Assembly (NCBI RefSeq): GCF_001894765.1
Contig: NZ_BCWV01000004.1
Location: forward strand, 615,805-679,804
Direction: 5' to 3'
DNA: 64,000 nucleotides
Source of the DNA: Rhodococcoides corynebacterioides NBRC 14404
GTDB taxonomy: Bacteria > Actinomycetota > Actinomycetes > Mycobacteriales > Mycobacteriaceae
In this document: positions 36,027 through 45,791 of the stretch, one piece after another
Numbering within the stretch: position 1 is the first letter of the stretch
How the letters are laid out: each line of letters opens with the position of its first letter
The notes under the pieces: generated by a model
Told to the model about the DNA's origin: nothing
Database searches by the model: none
What the model saw: the letters and a program-made list of their open reading frames with translations, nothing else
Position numbers and translations under genes: made by a program

Positions 36027-36728
36027 GTGACCGCATCCATCACCGCCGACCTCGCCACCACCACCGCCGCCGTCGCGCCGTCGGACCTCACCGCGTCGGT
36101 CCTGCGCGCCGTTCCGCGCGAATCGTCACCGTTCTGGTTCCCGGGGTGGCGCGACGCCGAGGCGGCCCTGCTCGACGCCGTCTTCTCCGCCCGCGCGTCC
36201 TACGGCGGGCCGAACACGGGTGTTCGAGGCGTCGTCGCCACGTGGCGGGCCCATCGACAGGGCCGGACCGACGATCTCGCCGGTTTCGCCGCGTGCGACG
36301 GGGACGGACTCGCCGCACTGCTCGGCAACCGACAGCGGGTGCCCGGCAACCGCACCACCAAGGCCGCTGCGGTGGTGGCCGCAGCCGCCGCCCTCACCGA
36401 GGCCGGCGTCCGGAGCGCCGCGGACGTGACCGACACCGAGCAGCTGCGACGCGCCGTCGTCGACGTCCCCGGCCTCGGCGACCGCACGTGGCAGTGCTTC
36501 CTCGGCGCCCTCGGAGTGGTCACGGACGACGCCGCGGCGCTCGTCGCGTCGTTCCTCCGAGAGGTCACCGGGGCGTCGGACGATCTCGACCCGACCGCGG
36601 TCGACGGCATTCTCGCCGTGATCGCCGACGAGCTCGCGGTCGACGTCCCCACGGTCCGACACTCGCTGTGGCGTCATCAGCGCGTCGCCACCGGCCGACG
36701 CTCCCCTGCGCCGCCCCGCGAGGCGTGA
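36027..36728 (+). CDS. helix-hairpin-helix protein resembling endonuclease III-type glycosylases
   Basis: 233 residues from GTG 36027, preceded by a GGGGGG stretch suited to ribosome binding. The layout is mostly helical: AEAALLDAVFSARASYG, a GNRQRVPGNRTTKAAAVVAAAAALTEAG segment, then VVDVPGLGDRTWQCFLGALGV, which fits a helix-hairpin-helix. The order recalls HhH-GPD DNA glycosylases, where the hairpin is followed by a catalytic Asp (here DDAAALVASFLREV). The iron-sulfur cysteines of Nth are absent. A DNA-repair role is possible but unproven. Confidence 0.6.
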   Translation: MTASITADLATTTAAVAPSDLTASVLRAVPRESSPFWFPGWRDAEAALLDAVFSARASYGGPNTGVRGVVATWRAHRQGRTDDLAGFAACDGDGLAALLGNRQRVPGNRTTKAAAVVAAAAALTEAGVRSAADVTDTEQLRRAVVDVPGLGDRTWQCFLGALGVVTDDAAALVASFLREVTGASDDLDPTAVDGILAVIADELAVDVPTVRHSLWRHQRVATGRRSPAPPREA

Positions 36729-36791
36729 GGTCGGACGCCCGCGTCACCTCACCATCCGGGGGTGACGCGGGCGTCTAGACTCGGCCCGCAC

Positions 36792-36873
36792 GCGCGAGTG
36801 GCGAAATGGCAGACGCGCCAGATTTAGGTTCTGGTGTCCGAAGGACGTGGGGGTTCGAGTCCCCCCTCGCGCA
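36792..36873 (+). tRNA. tRNA-Leu (anticodon TAG)
   Basis: 82 bases. The acceptor arms are GCGCGAG / CTCGCGC. The anticodon arm is CCAGA-TTTAGGT-TCTGG with anticodon TAG. A variable arm (TGTCCGAAGGACGT) marks a class II tRNA, followed by a T arm GGGGG-TTCGAGT-CCCCC and discriminator A. CC follows, but a full CCA is not encoded. Confidence 0.95.
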
Positions 36874-36943
36874 CCGAATCGGAGCCCACCGGGAAGTACG
36901 ACGTCGCGTCGTTGACACACCGGCGCTCCGGTAGCCTGGCCGT

Positions 36944-37345
36944 GTGGATCGACACGGCGACGGAACCCGGGCCAGGAGTCGACCTGCCCTGATTCTGCTG
37001 GTCGTCGTCGCGGCCGGCGGCTGTCTGGCGCTCGGCTGGTGGCAGTGGGAGCGCTTCGAATCGTCGACCGGCTCGGGGCAGAACCTCGGGTACGCCCTGC
37101 AGTGGCCGCTGTTCGCCGCGTTCGTCGTCTTCGCCTACCGCCGGTTCGTGCAGCTCGAGGACGCTCCCGAGGAGCCGGAGCCGGATCTCACCGCCGAGCC
37201 GACCGAGATCCCTGCGGATCTGCTGCCGCAGCGGCCCACGGTCACTCCCGCGGAGACGCTCGGCTCCGACGCCGAGTCCCGCAGCCTGCAGGAATACAAC
37301 CGCTATCTCGCGGAGCTCGGCCGCGAGGACAGGAGCAGTTCGTGA
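36944..37345 (+). CDS. small two-helix membrane protein, actinobacterial
   Basis: 133 residues from GTG 36944. Two membrane helices (PALILLVVVAAGGCLALGW, about 14-32; YALQWPLFAAFVVFAYRRF, about 49-67) are followed by an acidic, Pro-rich tail (EEPEPDLTAEPTEIP). A conserved-looking end SLQEYNRYLAELGRED closes it. I know similar proteins in Mycobacteriales as hypotheticals paired with a DUF3817 gene. Here the next gene overlaps its stop (GTGA), so the two are translated together. Function is unknown. Confidence 0.75.
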   Translation: MDRHGDGTRARSRPALILLVVVAAGGCLALGWWQWERFESSTGSGQNLGYALQWPLFAAFVVFAYRRFVQLEDAPEEPEPDLTAEPTEIPADLLPQRPTVTPAETLGSDAESRSLQEYNRYLAELGREDRSSS

Positions 37346-37698
37346 GCACCGCCGATTCCGGACCCGCCGCCCCCACTCGCACGAAGGATGCGCGCGTGGC
37401 GCCCGCGCTGCTGCGGTACCGCGTGCTCGCCTACGCCACCGGGCTCTGGCTGTTGGTGCTGACCGCGGAGATGGTGGCCAAGTACGGCTTCGGCGTGCAG
37501 GACCTGCCCGGGTGGATCGCCGTCGTGCACGGGTGGGTGTACTTCGTCTACCTCCTCGTGACCCTGGACCTGGCCGTCAAGGTGCGCTGGCCCGTCGGTC
37601 GCACGGTGGGCACCCTTCTCGCGGGCACCGTGCCGTTCCTCTCCTTCGTCATCGAGCATCGGCGGACCCAGCAGGTCAAGCGGGACTTCGCCGTCTGA
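37342..37698 (+). CDS. DUF3817 membrane protein
   Basis: 118 residues from a GTG overlapping the preceding stop. A polar N-terminus is followed by three hydrophobic segments: LLRYRVLAYATGLWLLVLTAEMVAKY, WIAVVHGWVYFVYLLVTLDLAVKV and VGTLLAGTVPFLSFVIEHR. The H-G-x-x-(Y/F)-x-x-Y-L core and the PFLSFVIEHR end are the DUF3817 pattern. Function is unknown; related modules occur fused to transporters. A second DUF3817 protein is encoded at 57317-57736. Confidence 0.85.
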   Translation: MSTADSGPAAPTRTKDARVAPALLRYRVLAYATGLWLLVLTAEMVAKYGFGVQDLPGWIAVVHGWVYFVYLLVTLDLAVKVRWPVGRTVGTLLAGTVPFLSFVIEHRRTQQVKRDFAV

Positions 37699-37709
37699 CC
37701 TGCGCCACG

Positions 37710-37763
37710 GCACACAAGTCGCCCCGACTGCCGGGAACCCGCCCGATCGCCCCACCTGTGTGC
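37710..37763 (+). repeat. 54-base palindrome-ended repeat, copy 1
   Basis: Starts GCACAC and ends GTGTGC, with the core TGCCGGGAACCCG. It ends two bases beyond the stop of the DUF559-type gene. About 80% identical to copy 3 without gaps, more with one small indel. All three copies have the same orientation. Confidence 0.8.
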
Positions 37764-37765
37764 AC

Positions 37766-38602
37766 TCAGGCACGGGACTTCCGCCGCTTCCGTACCACCG
37801 CGAGGATCTCGTCGACCACCTCGTCCGTGTGGGCCAGTGCCCGTACCGCGGAATAGCGCAGCACGAGCCAGCCATCGAGTAGTAACTCGTTCTGGCGGAT
37901 GCGGTCGCGGGTGAACGTGTGCGGGTCGATGTGGAACTCCCGCCCGTCGATCTCCACGATCACCCGCGCACGCCGACACACCAGGTCGCCGTAGTACTTC
38001 CCCACCTCGGCGTTGATCTCCATGCCGGCGTGTCTCGCGCTGAGCGCACGGGCGACCTGCCGTTCCGCCTCGGACAGCGTTCGCGGGCACGCAGTCCGCA
38101 ACTGCCGCCGCACCGCCGCGACGCCGTGCATGCCCCGCGCCGCGTCGCAGAGCGCGGCGACCGCCCGCCACCGAACCCGATGCGACAGGGCCTGATCGAC
38201 GAACCGTTCGAGAGCCTCGGCATCGAGCGTGGTCGCCACGTCGATGAAGCACTGCTCCTGCGTGACCACCGGCAACAATGCGCGGTACACCACCGGTTCC
38301 ACCACGCGCCGGTGCAGACGGAACCCCGGCGGGCACCGCGACGAGGTGGACATCGGGACGGTGGCGTGGACCACCTCGGGCTCGGGGACGAGCAGGCCCC
38401 AGAGCCGGGCCGCGGTGTCGTGGCTCAGGACCGCCTCGGGTCTCCAGGCCACGACCGCACGGCATCGATCCTCGTAGGTGGGTGGGCGGGTGCAGTACAC
38501 CGCCGGCAGCACGCGATGGAGTCTTCCGGTGCGCACGCGATGATTCAGGGCACCCCGCCCGATACCGCTGCGCAACAACTCGTCTCGCCGATACACCGTC
38601 AC
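37766..38602 (-). CDS. AbiEi-like / DUF559 (Vsr-like nuclease fold) protein
   Basis: 278 residues from GTG 38602 (MTVYRRDELLRSG). The N-terminal part (about 1-75) looks like an AbiEi-type winged HTH: LLRSGIGRGALNHRVRTGRLHRVLPAVYC. The middle is helical. The C-terminal domain (about 190-275) carries NAEVGKYYGDLVCRRARVIVEIDGREFH and RIRQNELLLDGWLVLRYSA, the DUF559 pattern of the PD-(D/E)xK/Vsr-like superfamily, with EIDGREFH as the likely metal site. Such proteins are common orphans in Actinobacteria and related to antitoxin-like AbiEi proteins. The gene is flanked by three copies of a 54-base repeat, one two bases past its stop and two upstream. A role in repeat spread or binding is speculative. 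Confidence 0.75.
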   Translation of the reverse strand: MTVYRRDELLRSGIGRGALNHRVRTGRLHRVLPAVYCTRPPTYEDRCRAVVAWRPEAVLSHDTAARLWGLLVPEPEVVHATVPMSTSSRCPPGFRLHRRVVEPVVYRALLPVVTQEQCFIDVATTLDAEALERFVDQALSHRVRWRAVAALCDAARGMHGVAAVRRQLRTACPRTLSEAERQVARALSARHAGMEINAEVGKYYGDLVCRRARVIVEIDGREFHIDPHTFTRDRIRQNELLLDGWLVLRYSAVRALAHTDEVVDEILAVVRKRRKSRA

Positions 38603-38674
38603 GGGCCAAGCTTCACCGCGACGGCCGCCCGGACAGCCCCGCGGACACCGACCTGTGGATGGACCTGCCGGAGT

Positions 38675-38728
38675 GTCCACAGGACGCCCCGAGTGCCGGG
38701 AACCCGTCGATTCGGTCGACCTGTGTGC
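38675..38728 (+). repeat. 54-base palindrome-ended repeat, copy 2
   Basis: Core TGCCGGGAACCCG followed by TCGATTCGGTCGACCTGTGTGC. The left arm is degenerate (GTCCAC instead of GCACAC). It lies 72 bases upstream of the DUF559-type start. About 44 of 54 bases match copy 3. Confidence 0.75.
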
Positions 38729-38791
38729 TGTCGCGCAGGGGACGCCTCACGACCCGCCATCGTGCGCCCCGGCGGCCGACCATGCCTCCCT

Positions 38792-38845
38792 GCACACGAA
38801 TCGCCCGGAATGCCGGGAACCCGCCGATCCGGTCGACCTGTGTGC
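38792..38845 (+). repeat. 54-base palindrome-ended repeat, copy 3
   Basis: Begins GCACAC and ends GTGTGC with the TGCCGGGAACCCG core and GGTCGACCT before the right arm. One more base outward on each side (T...A) also pairs. It lies between copy 2 and the end of rdgB. Confidence 0.8.
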
Positions 38846-38865
38846 AACCAGGCAGGTCGAGCGCG

Positions 38866-39477
38866 TTACCGCAACGCCGCGATCGCCGGCACCAACGCAC
38901 GCAGGGCGATTCCCCGATGCGAGGCGGCGTCCTTCTCCTGCGGGCTCAGTTCCGCGGCGGACCGGTCGGACCCCTCCGGCACGAACACCGGGTCGTAGCC
39001 GAAGCCGCCGGAACCTGCCCGCTCCCGGGCCACCGCACCGCGCCATTCGCCGCGGGTGACGGTCTCGGTCCCGTCCGGCAGCACCAGCGCGCAGGCGGAC
39101 ACGAAGCCCGCGCCGCGTCGCTCGTCCGGCACGTCCGAGAGCTGCGCGAGGAGCAGGGAGGTGTTGGCCTCGTCCTCGCCGTGTCGGCCGGACCAGCGAG
39201 CCGAGAGCACCCCGGGCATGCCGTTCAGCGCATCGACCGCGATCCCCGAATCGTCTGCGACGCAGGCCAATCCGGTGGCAGCAGCACCGTCGCGCGCCTT
39301 GATCAGCGCGTTCTCCTCGAACGTCGCGCCGGTCTCGGGTGTCTCCGGATACTCCGGCACTTCGTCGAGCCCGACCAGGTCGATGCCCTCGACGGCCGCG
39401 CCGTCGAGCACCCGCCGCAACTCGGCCAGCTTCTTCGGGTTCCGGCTGGCGACCAGCAACCGCACCGAATCAGGCAC
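38866..39477 (-). CDS. rdgB: XTP/dITP pyrophosphatase (RdgB/HAM1)
   Basis: About 203 residues from GTG 39477 (alternative GTG 39465). It hydrolyses non-canonical purine triphosphates such as dITP and XTP to keep them out of DNA. HAM1 motifs seen are [15 protein letters not shown] (about 6-20), [14 protein letters not shown] (about 55), [26 protein letters not shown] (about 75-100), [11 protein letters not shown] (about 160) and [15 protein letters not shown] near the end. Its start overlaps the last codons of rph, so the two genes are one operon, in the same order as Rv1340-Rv1341. Confidence 0.93.
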   Translation of the reverse strand: MPDSVRLLVASRNPKKLAELRRVLDGAAVEGIDLVGLDEVPEYPETPETGATFEENALIKARDGAAATGLACVADDSGIAVDALNGMPGVLSARWSGRHGEDEANTSLLLAQLSDVPDERRGAGFVSACALVLPDGTETVTRGEWRGAVARERAGSGGFGYDPVFVPEGSDRSAAELSPQEKDAASHRGIALRALVPAIAALR

Positions 39478-40222
39478 CGGGAAGCTCACCCGGGTACGGC
39501 GCGTCCAGAGCCTCCCTCTGCACCGCGAAGATGCGCTCACACCCGGCCAGCGCACTGTCGAGCATCGCGTCGAGCGTGGATCTAGGGAACGTCGCACCCT
39601 CCCCCGTGCCCTGGATCTCGACGAGCGTGCCGGTGTCGGTGGCGACGACGTTCATGTCGACCTCGGCGCGCGAATCCTCCTCGTACGGCAGGTCCAGACG
39701 CACCCGACCGTCGACGACGCCGACGGAGACGGCCGCGATGGCGCACGAGATGGGCTGCGGGTCGGCGAGACGACCGTGGGCACCGAGGTACGTCACGGCG
39801 TCGGCCAGCGCCACGTAGGCGCCGGTGATCGCCGCGGTGCGGGTGCCGCCGTCGGCCTGGAGCACGTCGCAGTCCAGTGCGATGGTGTTCTCACCGATGG
39901 CGGCGAGGTCGATGCAGGCCCGCAGCGAGCGACCGACCAGTCGACTGATCTCCTGGGTGCGGCCGGACACCTTGCCCTTCACGGACTCTCGGCTGTTCCG
40001 GGTGTGGGTGGCGCCGGGCAGCATCGCGTACTCGGCGGTGAGCCAGCCGAGCCCGGAACCCTTGCGCCAGCGCGGCACCCCCGCCTCGACACTCGCGGTG
40101 CACATGACCCGCGTGTTGCCGAACTCCACCAGCACCGACCCGGCCGGATGCGAGGTGAAACCCCGCGTCAGGGTGATGGGGCGCAGTTCGTCGTCGTCTC
40201 GTCCGTCTTCGCGTGTGGCCAC
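39470..40222 (-). CDS. rph: ribonuclease PH
   Basis: 250 residues. A phosphate-dependent 3'-exoribonuclease that trims the 3' ends of tRNA precursors. The family pattern is complete: [94 protein letters not shown] and VDLNMV-like [22 protein letters not shown]. Length matches the family. It lies 29 bases downstream of the metallo-beta-lactamase-fold gene, likely in the same transcript, and overlaps rdgB. Confidence 0.95.
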   Translation of the reverse strand: MATREDGRDDDELRPITLTRGFTSHPAGSVLVEFGNTRVMCTASVEAGVPRWRKGSGLGWLTAEYAMLPGATHTRNSRESVKGKVSGRTQEISRLVGRSLRACIDLAAIGENTIALDCDVLQADGGTRTAAITGAYVALADAVTYLGAHGRLADPQPISCAIAAVSVGVVDGRVRLDLPYEEDSRAEVDMNVVATDTGTLVEIQGTGEGATFPRSTLDAMLDSALAGCERIFAVQREALDAPYPGELPGA

Positions 40223-40251
40223 CGGCCCACCCTATCGGGTGACGCGGCCGG

Positions 40252-41019
40252 TCAGAGTTCGACGACGTACCCGGGCGAGACCGCGTGCACGGGACCGTCG
40301 AATTCGGCCTTGGCCTCGGCGATCACGTCCTCGCGGGACGTCCAGGGCGGGATGTGGGTCAGGAGGAGCTCGCCGACGCCGGCCGTGGCGGCGAGGCGCC
40401 CGGCCTCGGCTCCGGAGAGGTGGACTCCGAGCGGCCGATCGGCGCCGTCGGTCCAGGACGCCTCCGCCAGCAGGACGTCGGCATCGCGCGCGAGAGTCTC
40501 GACGGCGTCGCACATCCCGGTGTCCCCGGTGTAGGCGAGGACGGTGCCGTTCTCGGTGGTCACCCGCATGCCGTAGGACTCCGGCGGGTGGTAGACCCGG
40601 CGGGTCTCGATGGACAGCGCACCGAACTCGATGACCCCGCCGTCGCGGAGATACCGGAGGTCCAGAGTGTCGGACATGTCGTCGATCTTGCCGCCGCTCT
40701 CGGCCGACGCGACCCCCAGCCGGAACGCCATGTCCGACGGGCCGAACACCAGCGCCCGCCCCTCGGCCGGCACCGGGTGGTAGCGACGCCACACGAGCAG
40801 GCCCGGTACGTCGAGGCAGTGGTCGGCATGCAGGTGCGAGAGCAGGACGTGGACGTCGACGGGATCGGCGTACTTCTGCAGTGCCCCCAGCACTCCCGGT
40901 CCGAAGTCGAGGACCAGCGGCGGGGTGTCGGGCGCCTCGAGGAGATATCCGGATGCCGGTGAGTCGGGACCCGACACGCTGCCCGAACAACCCAGGACCG
41001 TGAGACGCATGGGGGTCAT
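40252..41019 (-). CDS. metallo-beta-lactamase-fold hydrolase, Rv1339-like
   Basis: 255 residues from ATG 41019 (or 41010). The metal motif HLHADH lies in VHVLLSHLHADHCLDVPGL (about 60-78), with YTGDTGMCDAV (Asp ligand, about 165) and a C-terminal LLLTHIPPWTSRED (last His). A ribonuclease Z-like fold is likely. The syntenic M. tuberculosis protein Rv1339 has been described as a class II-type cyclic AMP phosphodiesterase. If that holds here, the cell would have a cAMP-degrading enzyme about 20 kb from the cyclase at 60442. The gene is followed by rph and rdgB. Confidence 0.85.
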   Translation of the reverse strand: MTPMRLTVLGCSGSVSGPDSPASGYLLEAPDTPPLVLDFGPGVLGALQKYADPVDVHVLLSHLHADHCLDVPGLLVWRRYHPVPAEGRALVFGPSDMAFRLGVASAESGGKIDDMSDTLDLRYLRDGGVIEFGALSIETRRVYHPPESYGMRVTTENGTVLAYTGDTGMCDAVETLARDADVLLAEASWTDGADRPLGVHLSGAEAGRLAATAGVGELLLTHIPPWTSREDVIAEAKAEFDGPVHAVSPGYVVEL

Positions 41020-41086
41020 GCTGCCATGTGATCGCGCCGCTCCGGACAGGATCGGGCCCGGCCGGTGTCGTGTCCGATCCGAGGAT

Positions 41087-41725
41087 TCATCGACCGTGCG
41101 GTGACGGCGCCCGGGTCGGATCGGTTCGGCGGCGTCCGGACGCGAACATCCACGCCGCGAGCACCCCCGCGAGAGCACCGAACAGATGCCCCTGCCAGGA
41201 CACCCGTTCCTCGGTGGGCAGCACGCCCCACAGCAGACCGCCGTAGACCACGAGAACCACGAAACCCAGTGCCATCTGCCCGATGTCACGGGTGAACACC
41301 CCGCGCACGATCAGGTAGGCGAGCCAGCCGAACACCAGGATCGACGCCCCGATGTGGATGGATCCCGATGCCCCGGTGAGCCAGGTGCCGAGCCCGCCGA
41401 CGATCCAGATCACCGCCGTGACCGCGACGGCTGGTCCGATGCCGGACAGCAGCAGCACGAAGCCGAGGACGAGCAGCGGACCGGTGTTGGCGAACAGGTG
41501 ATCCCACCCGTCGTGCAGGACCGGCGCGAACGCGACGCCGCTCAGGCCGTCGACGTCGCGCGGCCGGATTCCCGCCGTGTCGAGGCGTTGTCCCAGCGCC
41601 ACGTCGACGGCCTCGACCACGTAGAGCACGGCGAGGAAACCGAGAATCCCGATCGCCGCGGCACTCCACCGCGACCGGGCGCTCGGGGGCGTCGAGCCCG
41701 GTGTGCGGGAGGGAGTCACGCTCAT
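41087..41725 (-). CDS. rhomboid-family intramembrane serine protease
   Basis: 212 residues with about six hydrophobic segments. The catalytic serine region is GASGSIHIGASILVFGWLAYL (Ser in HIGAS, about 125), and the partner His lies in VSWQGHLFGALAGVLAAW (about 182-199). Upstream, HDGWDHLFANTGPLLVLG matches the H-x-x-x-N region of rhomboids (about 71-88). It cleaves membrane proteins within the bilayer; substrates are unknown. The syntenic gene in M. tuberculosis is Rv1337. Glutamate racemase (murI), present there between this gene and the hydrolase, is absent here. Confidence 0.88.
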   Translation of the reverse strand: MSVTPSRTPGSTPPSARSRWSAAAIGILGFLAVLYVVEAVDVALGQRLDTAGIRPRDVDGLSGVAFAPVLHDGWDHLFANTGPLLVLGFVLLLSGIGPAVAVTAVIWIVGGLGTWLTGASGSIHIGASILVFGWLAYLIVRGVFTRDIGQMALGFVVLVVYGGLLWGVLPTEERVSWQGHLFGALAGVLAAWMFASGRRRTDPTRAPSPHGR

Positions 41726-41777
41726 GGTCGCCGTCCTGGTCCGTCGGGAGGTTCCCCTGCCACGGTACCGGCGCGGG

Positions 41778-42829
<1,052 letters not shown>

Positions 42830-42830
<1 letters not shown>

Positions 42831-43417
42831 CAGGCCATCATGACCTGAACCAGCGAGTCCTGCATCCAGGTGAGCCAGTGGTAGACGTCGAGGTGCGGCG
42901 CGCGGGGGTCGTCGGCGGGCAGTTCGTCCGGGGTGTCGGCATCGATGCCCAGGGTGGTGCCGAGGGCGAGGCGGACGTCGTTCAGCCCGGTCAACCACGA
43001 CTCGGCCTGCTCGGGCGTCAACGTGATCCGACCCCCGTCGGCGGGCAGCGACTCGAGAATCACCGTTCCCGCGGCGCGCTTGGCGTCGATGATCTCGGGC
43101 TCGTGGATTCCGCGCAGGGCCCCGTTGAGGTCCGCGCGCTGGGCGAGGGCGTCCGGCGTGTCGGCCGCGTCGGCTCCTTCGGGCCGATGGAAGTCCGGCA
43201 GCAGCCGCGCGAGGGTGGCGTCCTCGGGCGCGCTCGTGTTGCCCGAGCGGATGCCGGTGAGGGCGGCCAGATCGTCCGTGGGCGCCTGCGCGCTGCGCTC
43301 GTCGAGCAGCCCGACCACGGACTCGACGAGGGAGCGGAGCACCGCGACCTCCCGCGAGTCCATCTCGGACCGGAACTTGACCCCGCCCAACGACGATTTC
43401 CGGGTCCACACTCGCAC
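42830..43417 (-). CDS. DUF2017 protein
   Basis: 195 residues from GTG 43417, preceded by GGGAGA at a suitable distance; the frame is open to 43447. The DUF2017 pattern is visible: GGVKFRSEMDSREVAVLRSLVESVVGLLDER, LLPDFHRPEG, LNGALRGIHEPEIIDAKRAAGTVILESLP, then LTPEQAESWLTGLNDVRLALGTTLGI and VYHWLTWMQDSLVQVMM. The family is actinobacterial, often annotated as a regulator, and is nearly always next to clpS, as here. Function is not established. Confidence 0.88.
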
Positions 43418-43471
43418 TGAAAGGTCTCCCTGCTCTGTCGTGGGCAACTGCGCCGTGGTGAAGGAACTGCG

Positions 43472-43810
43472 TCAGACGTCGTGCTGCATGGTGGCCCACA
43501 GGCCGGCCGCGTGGAGCTTCGAGACGTCGCTCTCCATCTTCTCGCGGGGACCGCTGGACACCACGGCCTTCCCCTCCGAGTGCACCTGCATCATCAACTC
43601 GGTGGCCTTGTCCTTGCTGTACCCGAAGACCTTCTGGAACACGTAGGTCACGTAGTGCATGAGGTTCACCGGATCGTCCCAGACGATCGTGACCCACGGT
43701 GTGTCCGCGGCGACGTCCTCGCGTACCGCGACGCTCTCCTCCGGGTCGGCCTGCGGGAGCGTCGCGAGCGGCGCGAGGGTGGCGGTCGAGGCGGTTTCGG
43801 AGGCACCCAT
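43472..43810 (-). CDS. clpS: ATP-dependent Clp protease adaptor ClpS
   Basis: 112 residues from ATG 43810 (or 43816). It delivers N-degron proteins to ClpC/ClpA with ClpP. The family core is clear: [46 protein letters not shown], including the DDPVN motif that contacts N-terminal residues. The first 30 residues are a variable extension. It is followed by DUF2017, as in M. tuberculosis (Rv1331-Rv1332). Confidence 0.95.
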   Translation of the reverse strand: MGASETASTATLAPLATLPQADPEESVAVREDVAADTPWVTIVWDDPVNLMHYVTYVFQKVFGYSKDKATELMMQVHSEGKAVVSSGPREKMESDVSKLHAAGLWATMQHDV

Positions 43811-43882
43811 GACCATCAGAATACGGATGGACCGCGCGCGGTTCACCCACCACGGCGTCCGAGCGCCCTACTGTTCCACGAT

Positions 43883-45208
43883 GTGACCCCCACTGCCTCC
43901 GACGGCGTGACCCACCCGCCGCGGTCCACCGCGCTCTTCACCGACCGGTACGAGCTGACGATGCTCTCTGCCGCCCTGCGCGACGGAACGGCCGATCGCT
44001 CCTGCGCCTTCGAGGTGTTCGCCCGTCGCCTCCCCGGCGGTCGGCGCTACGGCGTCGTCGCGGGTACCGGCCGATTCCTCGAGGCGTTGACGCGGTTCCG
44101 ATTCACCGACGACGAGGTGGCGTCGGTGGCGGAGTTCCTCACCGACGAGACACTCGACTGGCTGCGGAACTACCGCTTCTCCGGCGACGTCGACGGCTAC
44201 CGCGAGGGCGAGCTCTACTTTCCCGGCTCGCCGATCCTGTCGGTGCGGGGCACCTTCGCCGAGTGCGTGATCCTCGAGACGCTGGCGCTCTCGATCTTCA
44301 ACCACGACAGTGCCGTCGCGTCGGCGGCCGCGCGGATGGTCAGCGCCTCGGACGGGCGTCCCCTGATCGAGATGGGGTCCCGACGCGCGCACGAGGAGGC
44401 CGCGGTCGCCGCGTCACGGGCGGCCTACATCGCCGGATTCTCGGCGACGTCCAACCTCGAAGCGACTCGGCGACACGGCATTCCGGGCGCGGGCACCAGT
44501 GCGCACGCGTTCACGCTGCTGCACACCGACGCCGACGGTCCCGACGAGGCGGCGGCGTTCCGCGCTCAGGTGGACGCGCTCGGGGTGGGCACGACGCTCC
44601 TGGTGGACACCTACGACATCACGGCGGGCGTCGAGACGGCCGTCGCGGTCGCCGGTCCCGAGCTCGGCGGTGTCCGCATCGACTCGGGCGACCTGGGCGT
44701 GCTCGCCCGCCAGGTCCGCGCGCAGCTCGACGACCTCGGGGCCCCGAACACCCGCATCGTGGTGTCGGGGGATCTGGACGAGTACGCCATCGCGTCGCTG
44801 CGCGCCGAGCCCGTCGACGTCTACGGCGTCGGCACGTCGGTGGTCACCGGCTCGGGCGCCCCGACCGCCGGCATGGTCTACAAGCTCGTCGAGGTCGACG
44901 GTCGGCCCGTCGCGAAACGCAGTGCGCACAAGGAGTCCCGCGGCGGCCGCAAGCGTGCGGTGCGTCTGGCGCGTCGCACGGGCACGGTGGTCGAGGAACT
45001 CGTGACGGCGGCCGACGCACCCGTGCCGTCCACGGACCCGTACGACGCGCGCGAGGTCGCCGTCCCGCTCGTCCGCGGCGGCGACGTGGTCGCCACCGGC
45101 ACCGTCGCCGACGCGCGGGACCTGGTGGCGGCGGGCCTCACCTCGCTGCCGTGGGAGGGCCTGGGTCTGTCCCGCGGAGACGCGGCGATCCCGACGGTAT
45201 TCTCCTGA
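43883..45208 (+). CDS. pncB: nicotinate phosphoribosyltransferase
   Basis: 441 residues from GTG 43883. It converts nicotinate and PRPP to nicotinate mononucleotide in NAD salvage. Motifs: STALFTDRYELTMLSAAL at the N-terminus, FEVFARRLPGGRRYGVVAG, NHDSAVASAAARM, IEMGSRRAHEEAAVAASRAAYIAGFSATSNLEA, LVDTYDITAGVETAV and GVRIDSGDLGVLARQVRAQLDDLG. The active-site His lies in the SRRAHEEA region. The next gene encodes the enzyme of the preceding pathway step and starts three bases after the stop. It is divergent from clpS. Confidence 0.95.
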   Translation: MTPTASDGVTHPPRSTALFTDRYELTMLSAALRDGTADRSCAFEVFARRLPGGRRYGVVAGTGRFLEALTRFRFTDDEVASVAEFLTDETLDWLRNYRFSGDVDGYREGELYFPGSPILSVRGTFAECVILETLALSIFNHDSAVASAAARMVSASDGRPLIEMGSRRAHEEAAVAASRAAYIAGFSATSNLEATRRHGIPGAGTSAHAFTLLHTDADGPDEAAAFRAQVDALGVGTTLLVDTYDITAGVETAVAVAGPELGGVRIDSGDLGVLARQVRAQLDDLGAPNTRIVVSGDLDEYAIASLRAEPVDVYGVGTSVVTGSGAPTAGMVYKLVEVDGRPVAKRSAHKESRGGRKRAVRLARRTGTVVEELVTAADAPVPSTDPYDAREVAVPLVRGGDVVATGTVADARDLVAAGLTSLPWEGLGLSRGDAAIPTVFS

Positions 45209-45211
45209 CTC

Positions 45212-45766
45212 GTGACCACCGCGCTCGTCGTCGTCGACGTCCAGAACGATTTCTGCGAGGGCGGCTCCCTCGCGGTCCAGGGAGGCGCCCGCGTGGCGTC
45301 GGCGATCAGCACGCTGATCCAGGGGTCGGACTACGACGTCGTCGTGGCCACCCGCGATCACCACATCGATCCGGGTGATCACTTCTCCGAGACTCCCGAT
45401 TACGTCGACAGTTGGCCCCGACACTGCGTGTCGGGCACACCGGGATGCGAGTTCCATCCGGATCTGGACACCACCGCGATCGAGGCCGTCTTCTCCAAGG
45501 GCGAGTACGACGCCGCCTACTCGGGTTTCGAGGGGGTCGACGACGCCGGCGCTCCCCTCGCGGACTGGCTCCGCGCCCGGAACGTCGACGCGATCCACGT
45601 GGTCGGCCTGACCACCGACTTCTGCGTCCGCGCCACCGCCCTCGACGGTCTGCGGAACGGGTTCGACGTCACCGTCCTGGTGGACTACACCGCCGCCGTG
45701 ACGCCCGAGAACGTCCCCGGCGTGCTCGCCGCGATCACCGAGGCGGGTGGCCGCACCACCCGCTGA
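45212..45766 (+). CDS. pncA: nicotinamidase
   Basis: 184 residues from GTG 45212, directly after pncB, forming a two-gene NAD salvage operon: nicotinamide to nicotinate here, then to NaMN by PncB. The catalytic triad is Asp9 (VVVDVQNDFCEGGSL), Lys96 (FSKGEYDAAYSGFEG) and Cys138 (GLTTDFCVRATALDGL). The metal site is DHHIDPGDHF. In mycobacteria this enzyme activates the drug pyrazinamide. Length fits the family. Confidence 0.95.
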   Translation: MTTALVVVDVQNDFCEGGSLAVQGGARVASAISTLIQGSDYDVVVATRDHHIDPGDHFSETPDYVDSWPRHCVSGTPGCEFHPDLDTTAIEAVFSKGEYDAAYSGFEGVDDAGAPLADWLRARNVDAIHVVGLTTDFCVRATALDGLRNGFDVTVLVDYTAAVTPENVPGVLAAITEAGGRTTR

Positions 45767-45791
45767 CGGCCCGCCGTCGTAACCTTCTCCG

